A DNA stretch of 64,000 nucleotides from Mycobacterium gallinarum (GCF_010726765.1 NZ_AP022601.1:5270001-5334000); one strand, 5' to 3'. Positions 26,423 through 35,840 are shown, numbered from the stretch's first letter. The notes: a model not told the origin generated them from the sequence alone. Numbers and translations: made by a program.

Positions 26423-28225
26423 GTGGATGCGACACCATTCGGGCACTATCAGCTTCGAGGGCTGATAGGCCGAGGGGGAATGGGTGAGGTCTACCGGGCC
26501 TACGACACAAAAACCGACCGCGTCGTCGCCCTCAAGGTGCTACCGCCGAACATGGCGGCCGACGAGACATTCCAGGCCAGGTTCCGGCGCGAATCCCAGG
26601 CCGCCGCGGGCCTGAACGACCCACATGTGGTGCCGATCCACAGCTTCGGCGAGATCGACGGCCGCCTCTACCTGGATATGCGGCTGATCGAGGGCCGCAA
26701 TCTCGGGACGATGCTCAACGAGATCTCCGGTCCGCTGGATCCCGAGCTTTCGGTCAAGGTGACCGAGCAGGTCGCGACCGCATTGGACGCCGCACATGCC
26801 GCCGGGCTGATCCACCGCGACGTAAAGCCGTCGAACATCCTGATCACCGAACGCGATTTCGTCTACCTGATCGACTTCGGGCTGGCGCGAACCGCAGGGG
26901 AAGTCGGGTTGACGACGGCGGGCAGCACGCTGGGAACGATGGCGTACATGGCGCCCGAGCGGTTCGAGGGCAAGCCGGTCGACGCGACGTCGGACATCTA
27001 CGCGTTGACGTGCGTGCTCTATGAATGCCTCACCGGCGAGCGGCCCTATCCGGCGCAGAGCCTCGAACAACAGATCGCCGGGCACATGACCCAGCCGATT
27101 CCGCGGCCGTCGGCCGTTGACCCGAAGTTGGCGGCGTTCGACGCGGTCATCGCCAAGGGCATGGCCAAGTCGCCGGGAAAGCGGTATCAGTCGGCCGCCG
27201 AATTGGCCTCCGCCGCACGGCGTGCGCTGAATGCACCGGTGCGCGTGGCGGGCAGCGGACGGCATTCGGCCCGACGTGCCGCCCCCGCCCGACGGCACGT
27301 GTCCGGGCGCCTCGTCGCGGTCGCCGTCGCGGTGGCGCTGGTGGTGGTGGCCGGCGGTCTCGGGGTCTGGCAATGGCGGGGCGGGTCCGATGGTGCTTCG
27401 CCCGCGAGCGTGGCGGAGAGCTCGTCGACGATGACGCCGGGGCCGCAGCCCGGCGCGGTGGAGTCGATCGCCGCCACGGTGCCCGACGACATCAGGTCGA
27501 CGGGCCGGCTGATCATCGGGGTGAATGTGCCCTATGCCCCAAACGAATTCAAGGACGCCAGTGGAGCGATCGTCGGTTTCGACGTCGACCTGATGAATGC
27601 GATCACCCGCACCCTGGGGTTGGTGCCGGAGTACCGCGAGACGGCGTTCGAGGCGATCATTCCCTCCGTGCGCGGCGGCGACTTCAATGTCGGGATGTCA
27701 TCGTTCACCGACACCAAGGAGCGCGAGGAATCGGTTGACTTCGTCACGTACTTCGAGGCAGGCACCTTGTGGGCGCAACGCCCCGGCAGCGGAGTGGATC
27801 CGAACAATGCGTGTGGCTTGTCCGTCGGTGTCGCGTACCCGTCATTGCAAGAGGCGGAGGAGATTCCGGCGAAGAGCGGCGCCTGTGTAGCTGCCGGGCA
27901 GCCGCCGATCGACAAGAAGGTGTTCGTCAGCCAGGACGACCTGACCGCAGCGCTCATCAACGGGGAAGTGGATGCGATGTCGGCGGATTCACCGGTGACG
28001 TTGTTCGCGATCAAGACCTCGGGCGGTGAACTGGAGACCGCGGGCGAGGTGTTCGACTCGGCTCCCTACGGGTGGCCGGTGGCCAAGGGCTCAGGCCTGG
28101 CGCAATCGCTGCTGAAGGCGCTCGAGCACCTGATTCAGACCGGCGAATACAAGACGATCGCGACGATGTGGGGCGTCGAAAAGGGCATGATCCTCACACC
28201 GAGGATCAACGGCGCGGCCAAGTGA
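26423..28225 (+). CDS. Receptor Ser/Thr protein kinase fused to an amino-acid-type periplasmic binding domain
   Basis: 600 aa from GTG 26423 (ribosome site GAGGAG at 26411-26416). Kinase domain residues about 5-268 of PknE type: GRGGMGEVYRAYD, ALKVL, HRDVKPSN, DFGLAR, APERF all intact, so active. A basic juxtamembrane stretch, one helix (about 297-316, VAVAVAVALVVVAGGLGVW), a Ser/Pro linker, then a complete SBP_bac_3 domain (about 358-595): LIIGVNVPYAPNEF, GFDVDLMNAITRTLG, FEAIIPSVRGGDFNVGMSS, REESVDFVTYF, APYGWPVAKGSGL. The extracellular part should bind a small solute such as an amino acid and control the kinase inside. No transporter genes adjoin it. Confidence 0.92.
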   Translation: MDATPFGHYQLRGLIGRGGMGEVYRAYDTKTDRVVALKVLPPNMAADETFQARFRRESQAAAGLNDPHVVPIHSFGEIDGRLYLDMRLIEGRNLGTMLNEISGPLDPELSVKVTEQVATALDAAHAAGLIHRDVKPSNILITERDFVYLIDFGLARTAGEVGLTTAGSTLGTMAYMAPERFEGKPVDATSDIYALTCVLYECLTGERPYPAQSLEQQIAGHMTQPIPRPSAVDPKLAAFDAVIAKGMAKSPGKRYQSAAELASAARRALNAPVRVAGSGRHSARRAAPARRHVSGRLVAVAVAVALVVVAGGLGVWQWRGGSDGASPASVAESSSTMTPGPQPGAVESIAATVPDDIRSTGRLIIGVNVPYAPNEFKDASGAIVGFDVDLMNAITRTLGLVPEYRETAFEAIIPSVRGGDFNVGMSSFTDTKEREESVDFVTYFEAGTLWAQRPGSGVDPNNACGLSVGVAYPSLQEAEEIPAKSGACVAAGQPPIDKKVFVSQDDLTAALINGEVDAMSADSPVTLFAIKTSGGELETAGEVFDSAPYGWPVAKGSGLAQSLLKALEHLIQTGEYKTIATMWGVEKGMILTPRINGAAK

Positions 28226-28332
28226 TTCCCACCGTCTGAGGTTCCTCGGCTGCGCGGCGGTGTCAAATTGTTATCAACAGCGTGCCGCCTTGCTGCGCGG
28301 AGTCCGCGCCGACAGCCGTGATACTGGGGGAG

Positions 28333-29295
28333 ATGGCCACCACGACCAACAGCCGACCGATGCCGGGTCCCAGAGACACCCGCTCGAAACAGAATCGCCC
28401 CCGCCGATCTCTGGTCGTGCTCGTCGCCGTCCTGGCGGCCGTCGGTATCGTCGGGGGCGGCATCGTCATCGGCCGCAACATCTCGGCGGAGCCGAAGTCG
28501 TCGCAGAGCAGCAGTGCGCCGCCACCCCTTACCCAGGCGCCGTCGTCGCCCGCGACAGCCGGCATTCCGCCGCCCGTCGACGGCGGGCCCTTCGCCACCG
28601 AGTTCGCCTCTCTCGCGGCCCAACTCAATGCCAGCGTGGGCATTGTCGTCCGACCGGTGGGCGCGGGACCGGCGCCGGTGACGGCAGGCGAATGGAGCAC
28701 CGGGACGGCATGGTCAACCATCAAGGTGCCGCTGGCCATCGCGGGCCTGCGGGAGACCGACCAGGTCACCGAGGCGATGCGGGCCGCGATCACCCAATCG
28801 GATAACGATGCGGCCGAATCGATCTGGGCGAGCCTGGGTGATCCGCCCGAGGCGGCCAAGAAGGTGGAAGCGGTGCTCGCCGACGCCGGCGCACCGACCG
28901 CCGTCGAATCCCGAAAGGTCAGGCCGGAGTTCACCGCATTCGGGCAGACGACGTGGTCGCTCGCCGATCAGGCTACCTTTCTGTCGTCAGCAGCGTGCGA
29001 TTCCCGTGACCAGCCGATCATGGCTTTGATGGGGCAGATCGAATCCGACCAGCGCTGGGGCCTCGGCATGCTCCCGGGCGCGAAATTCAAAGGTGGCTGG
29101 GGTCCTTCGCCGGAGGGCAACTACCTCGTCCGCCAGTTCGGCGTCATTCCCGTGCGGGACGGGTCGGCGGTCGTCGCGGTGGCCGTCGAACCGAGGTCGG
29201 GCGCATTCGACGACGGGACAGCGGCTTTGACGCAGATTGCGATCTGGCTTGCCGACCATGCCGACCTGCTGCCCGCGGGCAACTGCCCTCAGTAG
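28333..29295 (+). CDS. Membrane-anchored class A beta-lactamase-like serine hydrolase
   Basis: 320 aa from ATG 28333 (ribosome site GGGGGAG). N-terminal basic stretch and helix LVVLVAVLAAVGIVGGGIVIG, a Pro/Ser linker, then a domain with SxxK in STIKVPLA and SDN in QSDNDAAES, the two key motifs of class A beta-lactamases and PBP-like hydrolases. KGGWGPSP near the C-terminus may stand for the KTG strand. Likely a cell-wall-associated hydrolase; beta-lactam activity is untested. Ends overlapping the convergent kinase stop. Confidence 0.82.
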   Translation: MATTTNSRPMPGPRDTRSKQNRPRRSLVVLVAVLAAVGIVGGGIVIGRNISAEPKSSQSSSAPPPLTQAPSSPATAGIPPPVDGGPFATEFASLAAQLNASVGIVVRPVGAGPAPVTAGEWSTGTAWSTIKVPLAIAGLRETDQVTEAMRAAITQSDNDAAESIWASLGDPPEAAKKVEAVLADAGAPTAVESRKVRPEFTAFGQTTWSLADQATFLSSAACDSRDQPIMALMGQIESDQRWGLGMLPGAKFKGGWGPSPEGNYLVRQFGVIPVRDGSAVVAVAVEPRSGAFDDGTAALTQIAIWLADHADLLPAGNCPQ

Positions 29296-30911
29296 AGATA
29301 GACGACGGCGTCCCTGCCGCCGGTGCAGGTGATGTAGGCGTTGCCTGGACGCGCTTGGCACTCCATCACGAAATTTGCCCCGTCACAGCGGAATCCGTTG
29401 CCGGGAACACAATCGACGGCACCGGGCGCCGACACCTCCCGCAGGTCACGGCTGGCGTCACCGTACTTCTGCCAATACGAACGCAGAACGCTGTCGGTGA
29501 AGAAACACGAGGTGTCGGCCGAGCCCCGGCGTGCGTGCGTGCCGGGATCGTTGCGGCCGGGCAGCGCGTAGTCGCCGGTGCAGCTCGTCGGGTTGGCGCT
29601 GGTGTCCTTGCCGACCAGTGGCGGTGGCGGAGGCGAACCCACCGACAGCGGATTCGCGGTAGGCGTCGGGTCCGGGGATTTCGTATCGGTATCGGTGCCG
29701 GGCCGCTGGACAGGGGGATCCGAAGGATCGGGCTGCGCCGTGGGGACGGGCTTGGAATCGTCGTTGGTCAGCACGCCGATTGCGATCCCGATGCCGCCCA
29801 ACACCAGCACCGCGACGCCCGCGATGGCGGCGGGCATCAACCACTTGCGTGACGCTGCCTTCGGAGGTGGGGAACTGGCGGCCGGTCGCGGCGCGCTGGG
29901 GGCGGGCGGTGGAGGGTACGACGGCGGCGGCGTGTTGTACGACGGCTGCGGTGGGGCGACGTTGGTCGGCCGGTGCATGGTCGGATCGCCGAAGCCCGGG
30001 GCCGTCCGCGGACGGTTCCAGGCCTGCTGTGTCGGCACCGGCATCGTGGGACCGGGATCCGGGGCGGGCCTGATCGCGGTGTCCGATTCGACGGCGCGCT
30101 GTGTCGCCCGGCCCAGCGCTCCGCAGCTTCCGTAGCGGTCGTCGGGTTCTTTGGCCATGCCGCGCGCGACGACGTCGTCGAATGCCGGTGACAGGGCCCG
30201 ATTGGCCTGGCTGGGCTGTGGTGGCGGCATGAACAGGTGCGACGTCATGATCTGCTCGATGCTGTTCGACTGGAAGGGCGGTTCGCCGGTCAGGCATTCG
30301 AACAGCACGCAGGCGAGCGCGTACACGTCGACCGCGGGAGTGGCTTCGCGGTCGCGGAAACGTTCCGGAGCCATGTAGGTCCACGTGCCGATCTGCATGC
30401 CGGTGTTCGTCAAGCCGCTCTCGCCCTTGGCTTCGGCGATGCCGAAGTCGACCAGGTAGGGGAAGTCCGACGGTGTGACGATGACGTTCTGCGGTTTCAC
30501 GTCGCGGTGAATCAGGCCGGCGGCGTGTGCGGCATCCAGGGCGGCGGCGACCCCTCCGATGATGAACGACGCCCGGGCGGGTTTCAGCGGTCCGGCGCTC
30601 AGTAGCTCCTGCAGGGTCTGGCCCTCGACGAGTCGCATGTCGATGTACGGGTGCCCGTCGATCTCACCCCAGTCATGGATCGGAATGACGTGCGGTTCTT
30701 GAAGAACGGCGGCCGCCCGCGACTCACGCTGGAAGCGGGTCCTGAACTTTTCGTCCTGCCAGAACTGTTCGGCGAGGATTTTCAGCGCGACGGTACGGCC
30801 CTTCTTCGTATCGTCGGCCCGGTACACCTCGCCCATGCCACCTCGTCCGAGCAGGCCGGTGAGCCGGTAGTGGCCGAACATCTGGCCGACGCGCGAGTTC
30901 GGAGAATCCAC
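29289..30911 (-). CDS. Receptor Ser/Thr protein kinase with cysteine-rich extracellular domain
   Basis: 540 aa from GTG 30911, preceded by GGAGGAGGTGAG. Kinase of PknE type (GRGGMGEVYRADD, HRDVKPQN, DFGIAEAKG, APERF), residues about 12-275. A long Pro-rich linker, a helix (LMPAAIAGVAVLVLGGIGIAIGV), another Pro/Thr stretch, and a C-terminal sensor of about 100 residues with five cysteines (SCTGDY, SCFFTD, DCVPGNG, MECQARPG, ITCTGG). The frame is open 137 codons upstream but the ribosome site fixes the start. Divergent from the zinc peptidase. Confidence 0.9.
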   Translation of the reverse strand: MDSPNSRVGQMFGHYRLTGLLGRGGMGEVYRADDTKKGRTVALKILAEQFWQDEKFRTRFQRESRAAAVLQEPHVIPIHDWGEIDGHPYIDMRLVEGQTLQELLSAGPLKPARASFIIGGVAAALDAAHAAGLIHRDVKPQNVIVTPSDFPYLVDFGIAEAKGESGLTNTGMQIGTWTYMAPERFRDREATPAVDVYALACVLFECLTGEPPFQSNSIEQIMTSHLFMPPPQPSQANRALSPAFDDVVARGMAKEPDDRYGSCGALGRATQRAVESDTAIRPAPDPGPTMPVPTQQAWNRPRTAPGFGDPTMHRPTNVAPPQPSYNTPPPSYPPPPAPSAPRPAASSPPPKAASRKWLMPAAIAGVAVLVLGGIGIAIGVLTNDDSKPVPTAQPDPSDPPVQRPGTDTDTKSPDPTPTANPLSVGSPPPPPLVGKDTSANPTSCTGDYALPGRNDPGTHARRGSADTSCFFTDSVLRSYWQKYGDASRDLREVSAPGAVDCVPGNGFRCDGANFVMECQARPGNAYITCTGGRDAVVYLY

Positions 30912-31038
30912 CTGGATCTCACCTCCTCCACCACGCAGTATCCGTCGCGCGCGGGATTCTTCGCATAATCTTCCTGCTGAAGTCCAGCGGAAGCGGCAAA
31001 GTTGGGCGGGAAGACTGCACTGACAGGGGTAACTGCAA

Positions 31039-32502
31039 GTGAACGACGTGGTGCGGGTGATGCGGCACGGCGCGGGCGCGACGGTGCGCAGGGGCTTCGC
31101 CCGCCTGGTGCCGGTCGTCGTCTGCGCGGCGCTGTTGACGGCGTGCACACCTACTGTGATCGACGGCCGGGCGACGTCCATGCTGTTCAACCCCGAGCGC
31201 GTCGGCGGCCTGCCGGTCAGCGAGGGGCCCAGCGGTCCGCGTCCGAATGCGCCTGCGCCCGAGGGCACCGTGGAGTACTCCGACGACGGCCCGATGGATC
31301 GACTGGCGCTGTTGGCGGTCAACGATATTCAGGACTTCTGGGCCGATAACTACGAGAAGTATCTGGCGGGTCAGTTCGAACCGGTGGACACCCTGGCGTC
31401 CTACGATTCGACGGATCCGAACAGTCCGGAGCTGTGTGGCTCGTCGATGTACGACAGCCCCAACGCCGCGTTCTGCTTCCGGCTCAACACGATGATCTGG
31501 GACCGCGGAGTGTTCCTGCCCGTCGCGCAGGAGTATTTCGGTGACATGGGCGTCGTCGGCGTGATCGCCCACGAGTACGGGCACGCGCTGCAATGGATGG
31601 CCGGGATCGCCGACATGGACACCCCCGGCCTGGTCAGAGAACAGCAAGCCGACTGCTTCGCCGGGGTGTACCTGCATTGGGTGGCCGCCGGAGATTCGCC
31701 GCGGTTCACGCTGAGCACCGGCGACGGTCTCAACCACGTGCTCGCCGGGGTCATCTACATCCGCGACCGCTTGGAAGGCGGACCGTCCGACGACCCACAC
31801 GGCTCGGCACTCGACCGCGTCAGTGCTTTTCAGTTGGGTTTCACCGGTGGTGCGGACCAATGCGCGGCGATCGACATGGACGAGATCACCAAGCGTCAGG
31901 GTGATCTGCCCGAACACGTCACCTTCGACTCCGGCACCTCGCTGGACAGCCCGATCAACGACGACACCCTCGCGAAGCTGATGGCCGTGCTGGACACGAC
32001 TTTTCAGCCGGCCGAGGCTCCGACATTGACCACCGACCGGTCCGAATGCACGGGTGCCACGATCACCGAACCGACCTCCTACTGCCCGGACTCCAACAAG
32101 ATCTTCGTGGACATGCCCGCGCTGCAAGCGGCGGGAGCGACCAAGAACGAGGAGAGCGACGAGGTGTTGGTGCAAGGCGACAACTCCGCGTTGTCGATAG
32201 TGACGTCGCGCTATGCGCTCGCGATACAGAAGGAGCGTGGCGCGAAAATCGACACGCCCGTCGCGGCGCTGCGCACGGCCTGTCTGACCGGCGTGGCGCA
32301 GGGGCAGATGACCGAAGAGGACGGCGCCGACTTCATCCTGTCGCCGGGAGACACCGATGAGGCGGTGGCGGGGCTACTGGCCAACGGACTGGCCGCCAGC
32401 GATGTCAACGGGGTTCCGGCACCGGCGGGCTTCTCTCGGATTTTGGCCTATCGGTTGGGGCTTTCCAGCCGCATCGACGAGTGTTTCGAGCGGTTCACAT
32501 GA
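31039..32502 (+). CDS. Putative neutral zinc metallopeptidase, lipoprotein
   Basis: 487 aa. Signal peptide with LLTAC lipobox; the zinc motif HEYGH in GVIAHEYGHALQWM (about 176-180) with a downstream EQQADCFAGVYL supplying the Glu ligand, as in the YpfJ-type neutral metallopeptidase family. Several cysteines in the mature part. Secreted and lipid-anchored; probably acts on envelope proteins. Overlaps the next gene by 4 bp (ATGA), so they are co-translated. GTG start. Confidence 0.85.
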   Translation: MNDVVRVMRHGAGATVRRGFARLVPVVVCAALLTACTPTVIDGRATSMLFNPERVGGLPVSEGPSGPRPNAPAPEGTVEYSDDGPMDRLALLAVNDIQDFWADNYEKYLAGQFEPVDTLASYDSTDPNSPELCGSSMYDSPNAAFCFRLNTMIWDRGVFLPVAQEYFGDMGVVGVIAHEYGHALQWMAGIADMDTPGLVREQQADCFAGVYLHWVAAGDSPRFTLSTGDGLNHVLAGVIYIRDRLEGGPSDDPHGSALDRVSAFQLGFTGGADQCAAIDMDEITKRQGDLPEHVTFDSGTSLDSPINDDTLAKLMAVLDTTFQPAEAPTLTTDRSECTGATITEPTSYCPDSNKIFVDMPALQAAGATKNEESDEVLVQGDNSALSIVTSRYALAIQKERGAKIDTPVAALRTACLTGVAQGQMTEEDGADFILSPGDTDEAVAGLLANGLAASDVNGVPAPAGFSRILAYRLGLSSRIDECFERFT

Positions 32503-33164
32503 CGCGCCCACCCGACGGAGGCTCCGGACAGCCACCCGGACAACCGTGGTGGCAGCGCCCTGGCGGTGCTCCGCAGCCCGGCGGGCCGGCAACCCCACCG
32601 CCGCAGCGCCCCCAGTACCCGCCGCAGCGGCCCCAATACCCGGCGCCGCAGCGGCCTCAGTACCCGCCGCCTCCGCAGCAGCCGCCTCCGCACTACCCGC
32701 CGCAGCAGCAACCCGGTTGGCCGCCCGCGGCCCGTCCGACTCCACAGTGGACACCCGCGGAGACGCCGGCGCAGCAGTACGGCCAGCAGCCCGCTGCACC
32801 ACAACCGCCGCCGGCGAAGCCTCGACAGTCGCGACTCCCGATGATCGCCGGCGCGGTCGCCGCGGTCATCGTCATCGGCGGCGCGGCATTGATCGGGGGA
32901 CTTTGGATCTCCGGATTCCTCGGCGGCGGAACGGTTCTCGACGTCGGCGCTGCCGAAGCCGGTGTGACGGAGATTCTCAGCAATCCGATCAACGGCTACG
33001 GCGCGAACGACGTGTCGGCTGTGAAGTGCAACGGTGGCAAGAATCCGAAGGTCGAAGTCGGCGCGGGCTTCTCCTGCGACGTGACCATCAAGGGCGCGAA
33101 GCGCACGGTGCAGGTGGTCTTCCAGGACGACCTCGGCACCTACGAGGTCGACGGACCGCGCTAG
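32499..33164 (+). CDS. Proline-rich membrane protein with C-terminal DUF4333 domain
   Basis: 221 aa. The first 110 residues are Pro/Gln-rich, with a repeated QRPQYPP-like unit; a membrane helix (about 116-140, MIAGAVAAVIVIGGAALIGG) leads to an extracellular DUF4333 domain with the paired cysteines VKCNGG and FSCDVTI. DUF4333 proteins are common in actinobacteria and may bind envelope partners. The upstream zinc peptidase is translationally coupled and might process or act with it. Confidence 0.82.
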   Translation: MTRPPDGGSGQPPGQPWWQRPGGAPQPGGPATPPPQRPQYPPQRPQYPAPQRPQYPPPPQQPPPHYPPQQQPGWPPAARPTPQWTPAETPAQQYGQQPAAPQPPPAKPRQSRLPMIAGAVAAVIVIGGAALIGGLWISGFLGGGTVLDVGAAEAGVTEILSNPINGYGANDVSAVKCNGGKNPKVEVGAGFSCDVTIKGAKRTVQVVFQDDLGTYEVDGPR

Positions 33165-33168
33165 ACAG

Positions 33169-33900
33169 TCAGCGCAGACCCGATTCGATGGCCGCGACGT
33201 TTTCGGTCGCTTCGGGCCCGCAGAGCAACGGCAGGCCGACCGGGCCCGCGGCGAGGAGCCCGTCCACCCGGTTCTGGAGATCGCCTGAGGTCACATGTTC
33301 GTAGAGGCTTGCGCCGGGGCAGGTCGTCGTCGAGCTGAAGTCGCGGTGACCCGCCAGCGTGTCAGTCGAGATACCGAATTGCTGTGCGGCTGAGGCCAAT
33401 ACGAGTGCTGCTCCGTTGAGCTGATCCTCGCTGACCTGCTCGTTGTCGAAATCGCCCTCGCACACGACGAGGAAGTGGCCGGTCGGGTCGTAATTCGTCG
33501 CGGTGTCGCCCACGAGGTCTGGCCTTCGCAGCTGGTAGATGTTGCCGTTGCGGTCGACGCTGAAGTGGTAGGCGATGTCGATCCATCCGTGCGTGTCCTG
33601 GTGGTAGCGCTGGTGCTGACGGAGCCGGGCGGGAGCATCGGCGTTGTCACCCAGGGTCACTTCGGTGTGATGGATCGTCATGCGATTGAGCGTGTGTGTC
33701 CTGCCGCCGGGGCGAGCTGGAGCGGCACCCCAAGCGTCCCGGCACAAGATCTGATGCGCCACGGGCGCAGCGGACGTCACGACAGGCGTCGCGATCGGCG
33801 CGACGGCGGCTGCCAGTCCGGCGCCGCTCAGCCAGAGCAGCCGACGCCGGCTGATGACCTCGGGACGGCGCTCATGTTCTTCGGGCGGACGAATGTCCAT
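33169..33900 (-). CDS. Peptidoglycan recognition protein / N-acetylmuramoyl-L-alanine amidase, Tat-exported
   Basis: 243 aa. Twin-arginine signal SRRRLLWLSGAGLAAAV (about 18-35). The PGRP amidase core has zinc ligands His in TIHHTEVT, His in AGHRDF and Cys in TTTCPG, with WIDIAYHFSVDRNGNIYQ between. It cleaves the amide bond between MurNAc and the stem peptide. Start ATG 33900. Convergent with the DUF4333 gene; same direction as the DUF4185 gene. Confidence 0.9.
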   Translation of the reverse strand: MDIRPPEEHERRPEVISRRRLLWLSGAGLAAAVAPIATPVVTSAAPVAHQILCRDAWGAAPARPGGRTHTLNRMTIHHTEVTLGDNADAPARLRQHQRYHQDTHGWIDIAYHFSVDRNGNIYQLRRPDLVGDTATNYDPTGHFLVVCEGDFDNEQVSEDQLNGAALVLASAAQQFGISTDTLAGHRDFSSTTTCPGASLYEHVTSGDLQNRVDGLLAAGPVGLPLLCGPEATENVAAIESGLR

Positions 33901-33939
33901 GGCGCCCAGGATAAGCAGATGCCGGCCCGACACAGACCC

Positions 33940-35292
33940 TTACGGCAGAACGGTTCTCATCAGCATGACGTTGTATGCCGACCACAGCGACACGTTGTAG
34001 TACAGCTCGCGGCCGGTCGACCACGGATGCAGGAAGGGCGCGTAGATACCGCCGGGGAACTGCATCGACGGAACCAGCACCCGCTCTGGGCTCCACGGCC
34101 CCTGCGGTGCGGGCGCGGTCCTCATCACCATGTCGTTGGCACCGTTGCCGTATAGCACCAGGTACTGCCCCAGATGCTTGTTGAACTGCGCCGACATCTC
34201 GCTGACGGGTCCGGGGATCACCGGCGTCGCCGCCCCGGGGTTGCCCGGCACCCACGAGTTGGAGGCCGAACTCCAGTACTCGTACCTGCGAAGGTCGGGC
34301 ACGCTCTGGGGCAGCACCCGTGACATGTACGCCGCACCACCGCGCCCAGCCGGGGTGCCGAACGAGTAGAGGTATGGATCACCGGGCCCCGGCGTGAGGA
34401 AGGCGCCCTGCTGGAAGTTCTCGTTGCCCGCGACGTACTGGACCCGGTCGGTGCTGTTCGGCGACGCCGGGCGCACGGAGTCCGGATAGACGCCCCAGTG
34501 CTCGCCGTTGTCCGGTGAGACCGCGATCGCCGAGAAGTTCGTCGTCCAGCGACCGTCGCTGTCCCAATTCTTGATCGACATGAAGTTCAGGTACTGCTTG
34601 CCGCCGACTGCGATACCCGCGGTCGGGATGATGCCCTTCTCGGTCGGTGAGAACTTGATGCTGTTGATGATCTGCTTCGAAAGTCCTTGAGACCAAAGGG
34701 GAGAACTCGATGCCGACACCGTCTTGGACAGCACGCCGTCCCGGCTGCGGAACAGGGCGTTGTACCGCCACTGCTGGCCGCGCACACCGCAGTACCCATA
34801 GGTGTCGCCGAAGGCCATCAGCACCTCACCGCCACCGTTATCCCACATGATGCCCAGGTCGGTGCCGGTGATGGCGAAGCGATTGACGGTGTCGTTCGGG
34901 CTTTCCGGTCCCGTCACCCAGCCGACGAGTGACGTGCCCGGTGGCGCCGGAGGCGGAGGAGGCGCCGGCGGCGCCACCGGGTTGGCATCGGGAACAGGCT
35001 GGGCGGCATCGGGCACCACCGCGGCTTGCTGTTCGTATCGGGAGGCCCCTTGGACCTGCCCCAGACTCGGCAGCGCGGCGCCCTCATTGGCACCGGTAGG
35101 CCGCTGGCCCCGGGGCCGACCGTCGCCCGGCAGGTCCGGGGTCTCGCCGGAGTTGGATGACGCGGGAGGCTGGATGGCTGCGGCCGCACCGCTGCAGGGC
35201 TGGGCGAATGCGGTCGGTGCCACGCCGATGGCCACGGTCAGAACGGTCGCCGATACCGCTGACAGCGATGCGATGAGATGACGCGGCGACAT
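33940..35292 (-). CDS. Secreted DUF4185 protein, possible D-arabinan-degrading enzyme
   Basis: 450 aa. Sec signal peptide ending TAFAQP, then a Pro-rich linker to about residue 120, then the DUF4185 propeller: MAFGDTYGYCG, RYNALFRSRDG, YSFGTPAGRGGAAYMSRV, and GGIYAPFLHPWSTGRELYYNVSLW. Some DUF4185 members are reported as endo-D-arabinanases (GH183) that cut mycobacterial arabinogalactan; whether this one does is untested. With the PGRP gene it suggests a cell-wall remodelling pair. Confidence 0.85.
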   Translation of the reverse strand: MSPRHLIASLSAVSATVLTVAIGVAPTAFAQPCSGAAAAIQPPASSNSGETPDLPGDGRPRGQRPTGANEGAALPSLGQVQGASRYEQQAAVVPDAAQPVPDANPVAPPAPPPPPAPPGTSLVGWVTGPESPNDTVNRFAITGTDLGIMWDNGGGEVLMAFGDTYGYCGVRGQQWRYNALFRSRDGVLSKTVSASSSPLWSQGLSKQIINSIKFSPTEKGIIPTAGIAVGGKQYLNFMSIKNWDSDGRWTTNFSAIAVSPDNGEHWGVYPDSVRPASPNSTDRVQYVAGNENFQQGAFLTPGPGDPYLYSFGTPAGRGGAAYMSRVLPQSVPDLRRYEYWSSASNSWVPGNPGAATPVIPGPVSEMSAQFNKHLGQYLVLYGNGANDMVMRTAPAPQGPWSPERVLVPSMQFPGGIYAPFLHPWSTGRELYYNVSLWSAYNVMLMRTVLP

Positions 35293-35566
35293 GTCACACC
35301 TTTCAGGGCACGACGTCGCGGTGACGTCATAAGCGGCTTCATGTGACGATAGTGACCAGTGGGATTTTTGTGACTATTGCTACCCGGATGGATACCTTTC
35401 CGTGACCGTGTCGCAATCGATGTCCTGCGCAACCCTGGTGTTTCGTTCAGAAGTGTTGCTGCTCAGGAGAAGTCGGCGATGCTTTCCCGCCCATCTGCGC
35501 CCGCAATTGAGCCGAACGCCAAAAGGATTACCGCACAGGCGAATACGCCTTCGCCCCTGGGCGTGC
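35293..35566. other. Intergenic region between DUF4185 and cspA
   Basis: About 270 bp holding the divergent promoters. AT-richer than the surrounding DNA around 35340-35390. No small ORF with a ribosome site and no repeat seen. Confidence 0.5.
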
Positions 35567-35572
35567 TAGGCT
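35567..35572 (+). promoter_or_regulatory. Probable -10 element of cspA (TAGGCT)
   Basis: TAGGCT fits the mycobacterial SigA TANNNT pattern and would give a 5' leader of about 45 nt before the cold-shock gene. No clear -35. Confidence 0.4.
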
Positions 35573-35623
35573 TTAGACGGGTGTCTGTCGACATCCGTTA
35601 CACAATGAGAGAAGTAGAAAAGT

Positions 35624-35827
35624 ATGACGCAGGGAACTGTGAAGTGGTTCAACAGCGATAAGGGCTTCGGCTTTATTGCTCCGGATGGCGGAGCGGACGA
35701 CGTTTTCGTCCACTTCAGCGAAATCCAGGGAAATGGATACAAGTCGCTCGAGGAGAACCAGCGTGTTGAGTTCACCGTCGAGCAGGGGACCAAGGGTCCC
35801 CAGGCAGTCGGTGTGTCCGCCGTATAA
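35624..35827 (+). CDS. cspA: Cold-shock protein (CspA family)
   Basis: 67 aa single cold-shock domain. RNP1 KGFGFI and RNP2 DVFVHF are intact, start [10 protein letters not shown] is canonical. Binds single-stranded RNA/DNA as an RNA chaperone. Ribosome site GAGAGAAG upstream; strong terminator downstream. Monocistronic. Confidence 0.96.
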   Translation: MTQGTVKWFNSDKGFGFIAPDGGADDVFVHFSEIQGNGYKSLEENQRVEFTVEQGTKGPQAVGVSAV

Positions 35828-35840
35828 CCTGATCTTGGTC

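Noticed and set aside
29289..31322. Kinase gene starting at 31322
   Set aside because: The strong GGAGGAGGTGAG ribosome site before GTG 30911 and the kinase N-terminus place the start there; the extension runs antisense into the zinc-peptidase gene.
30919..32175. 418-codon minus-strand frame opposite the zinc peptidase
   Set aside because: Antisense to a lipoprotein with clear lipobox and HEYGH motif.
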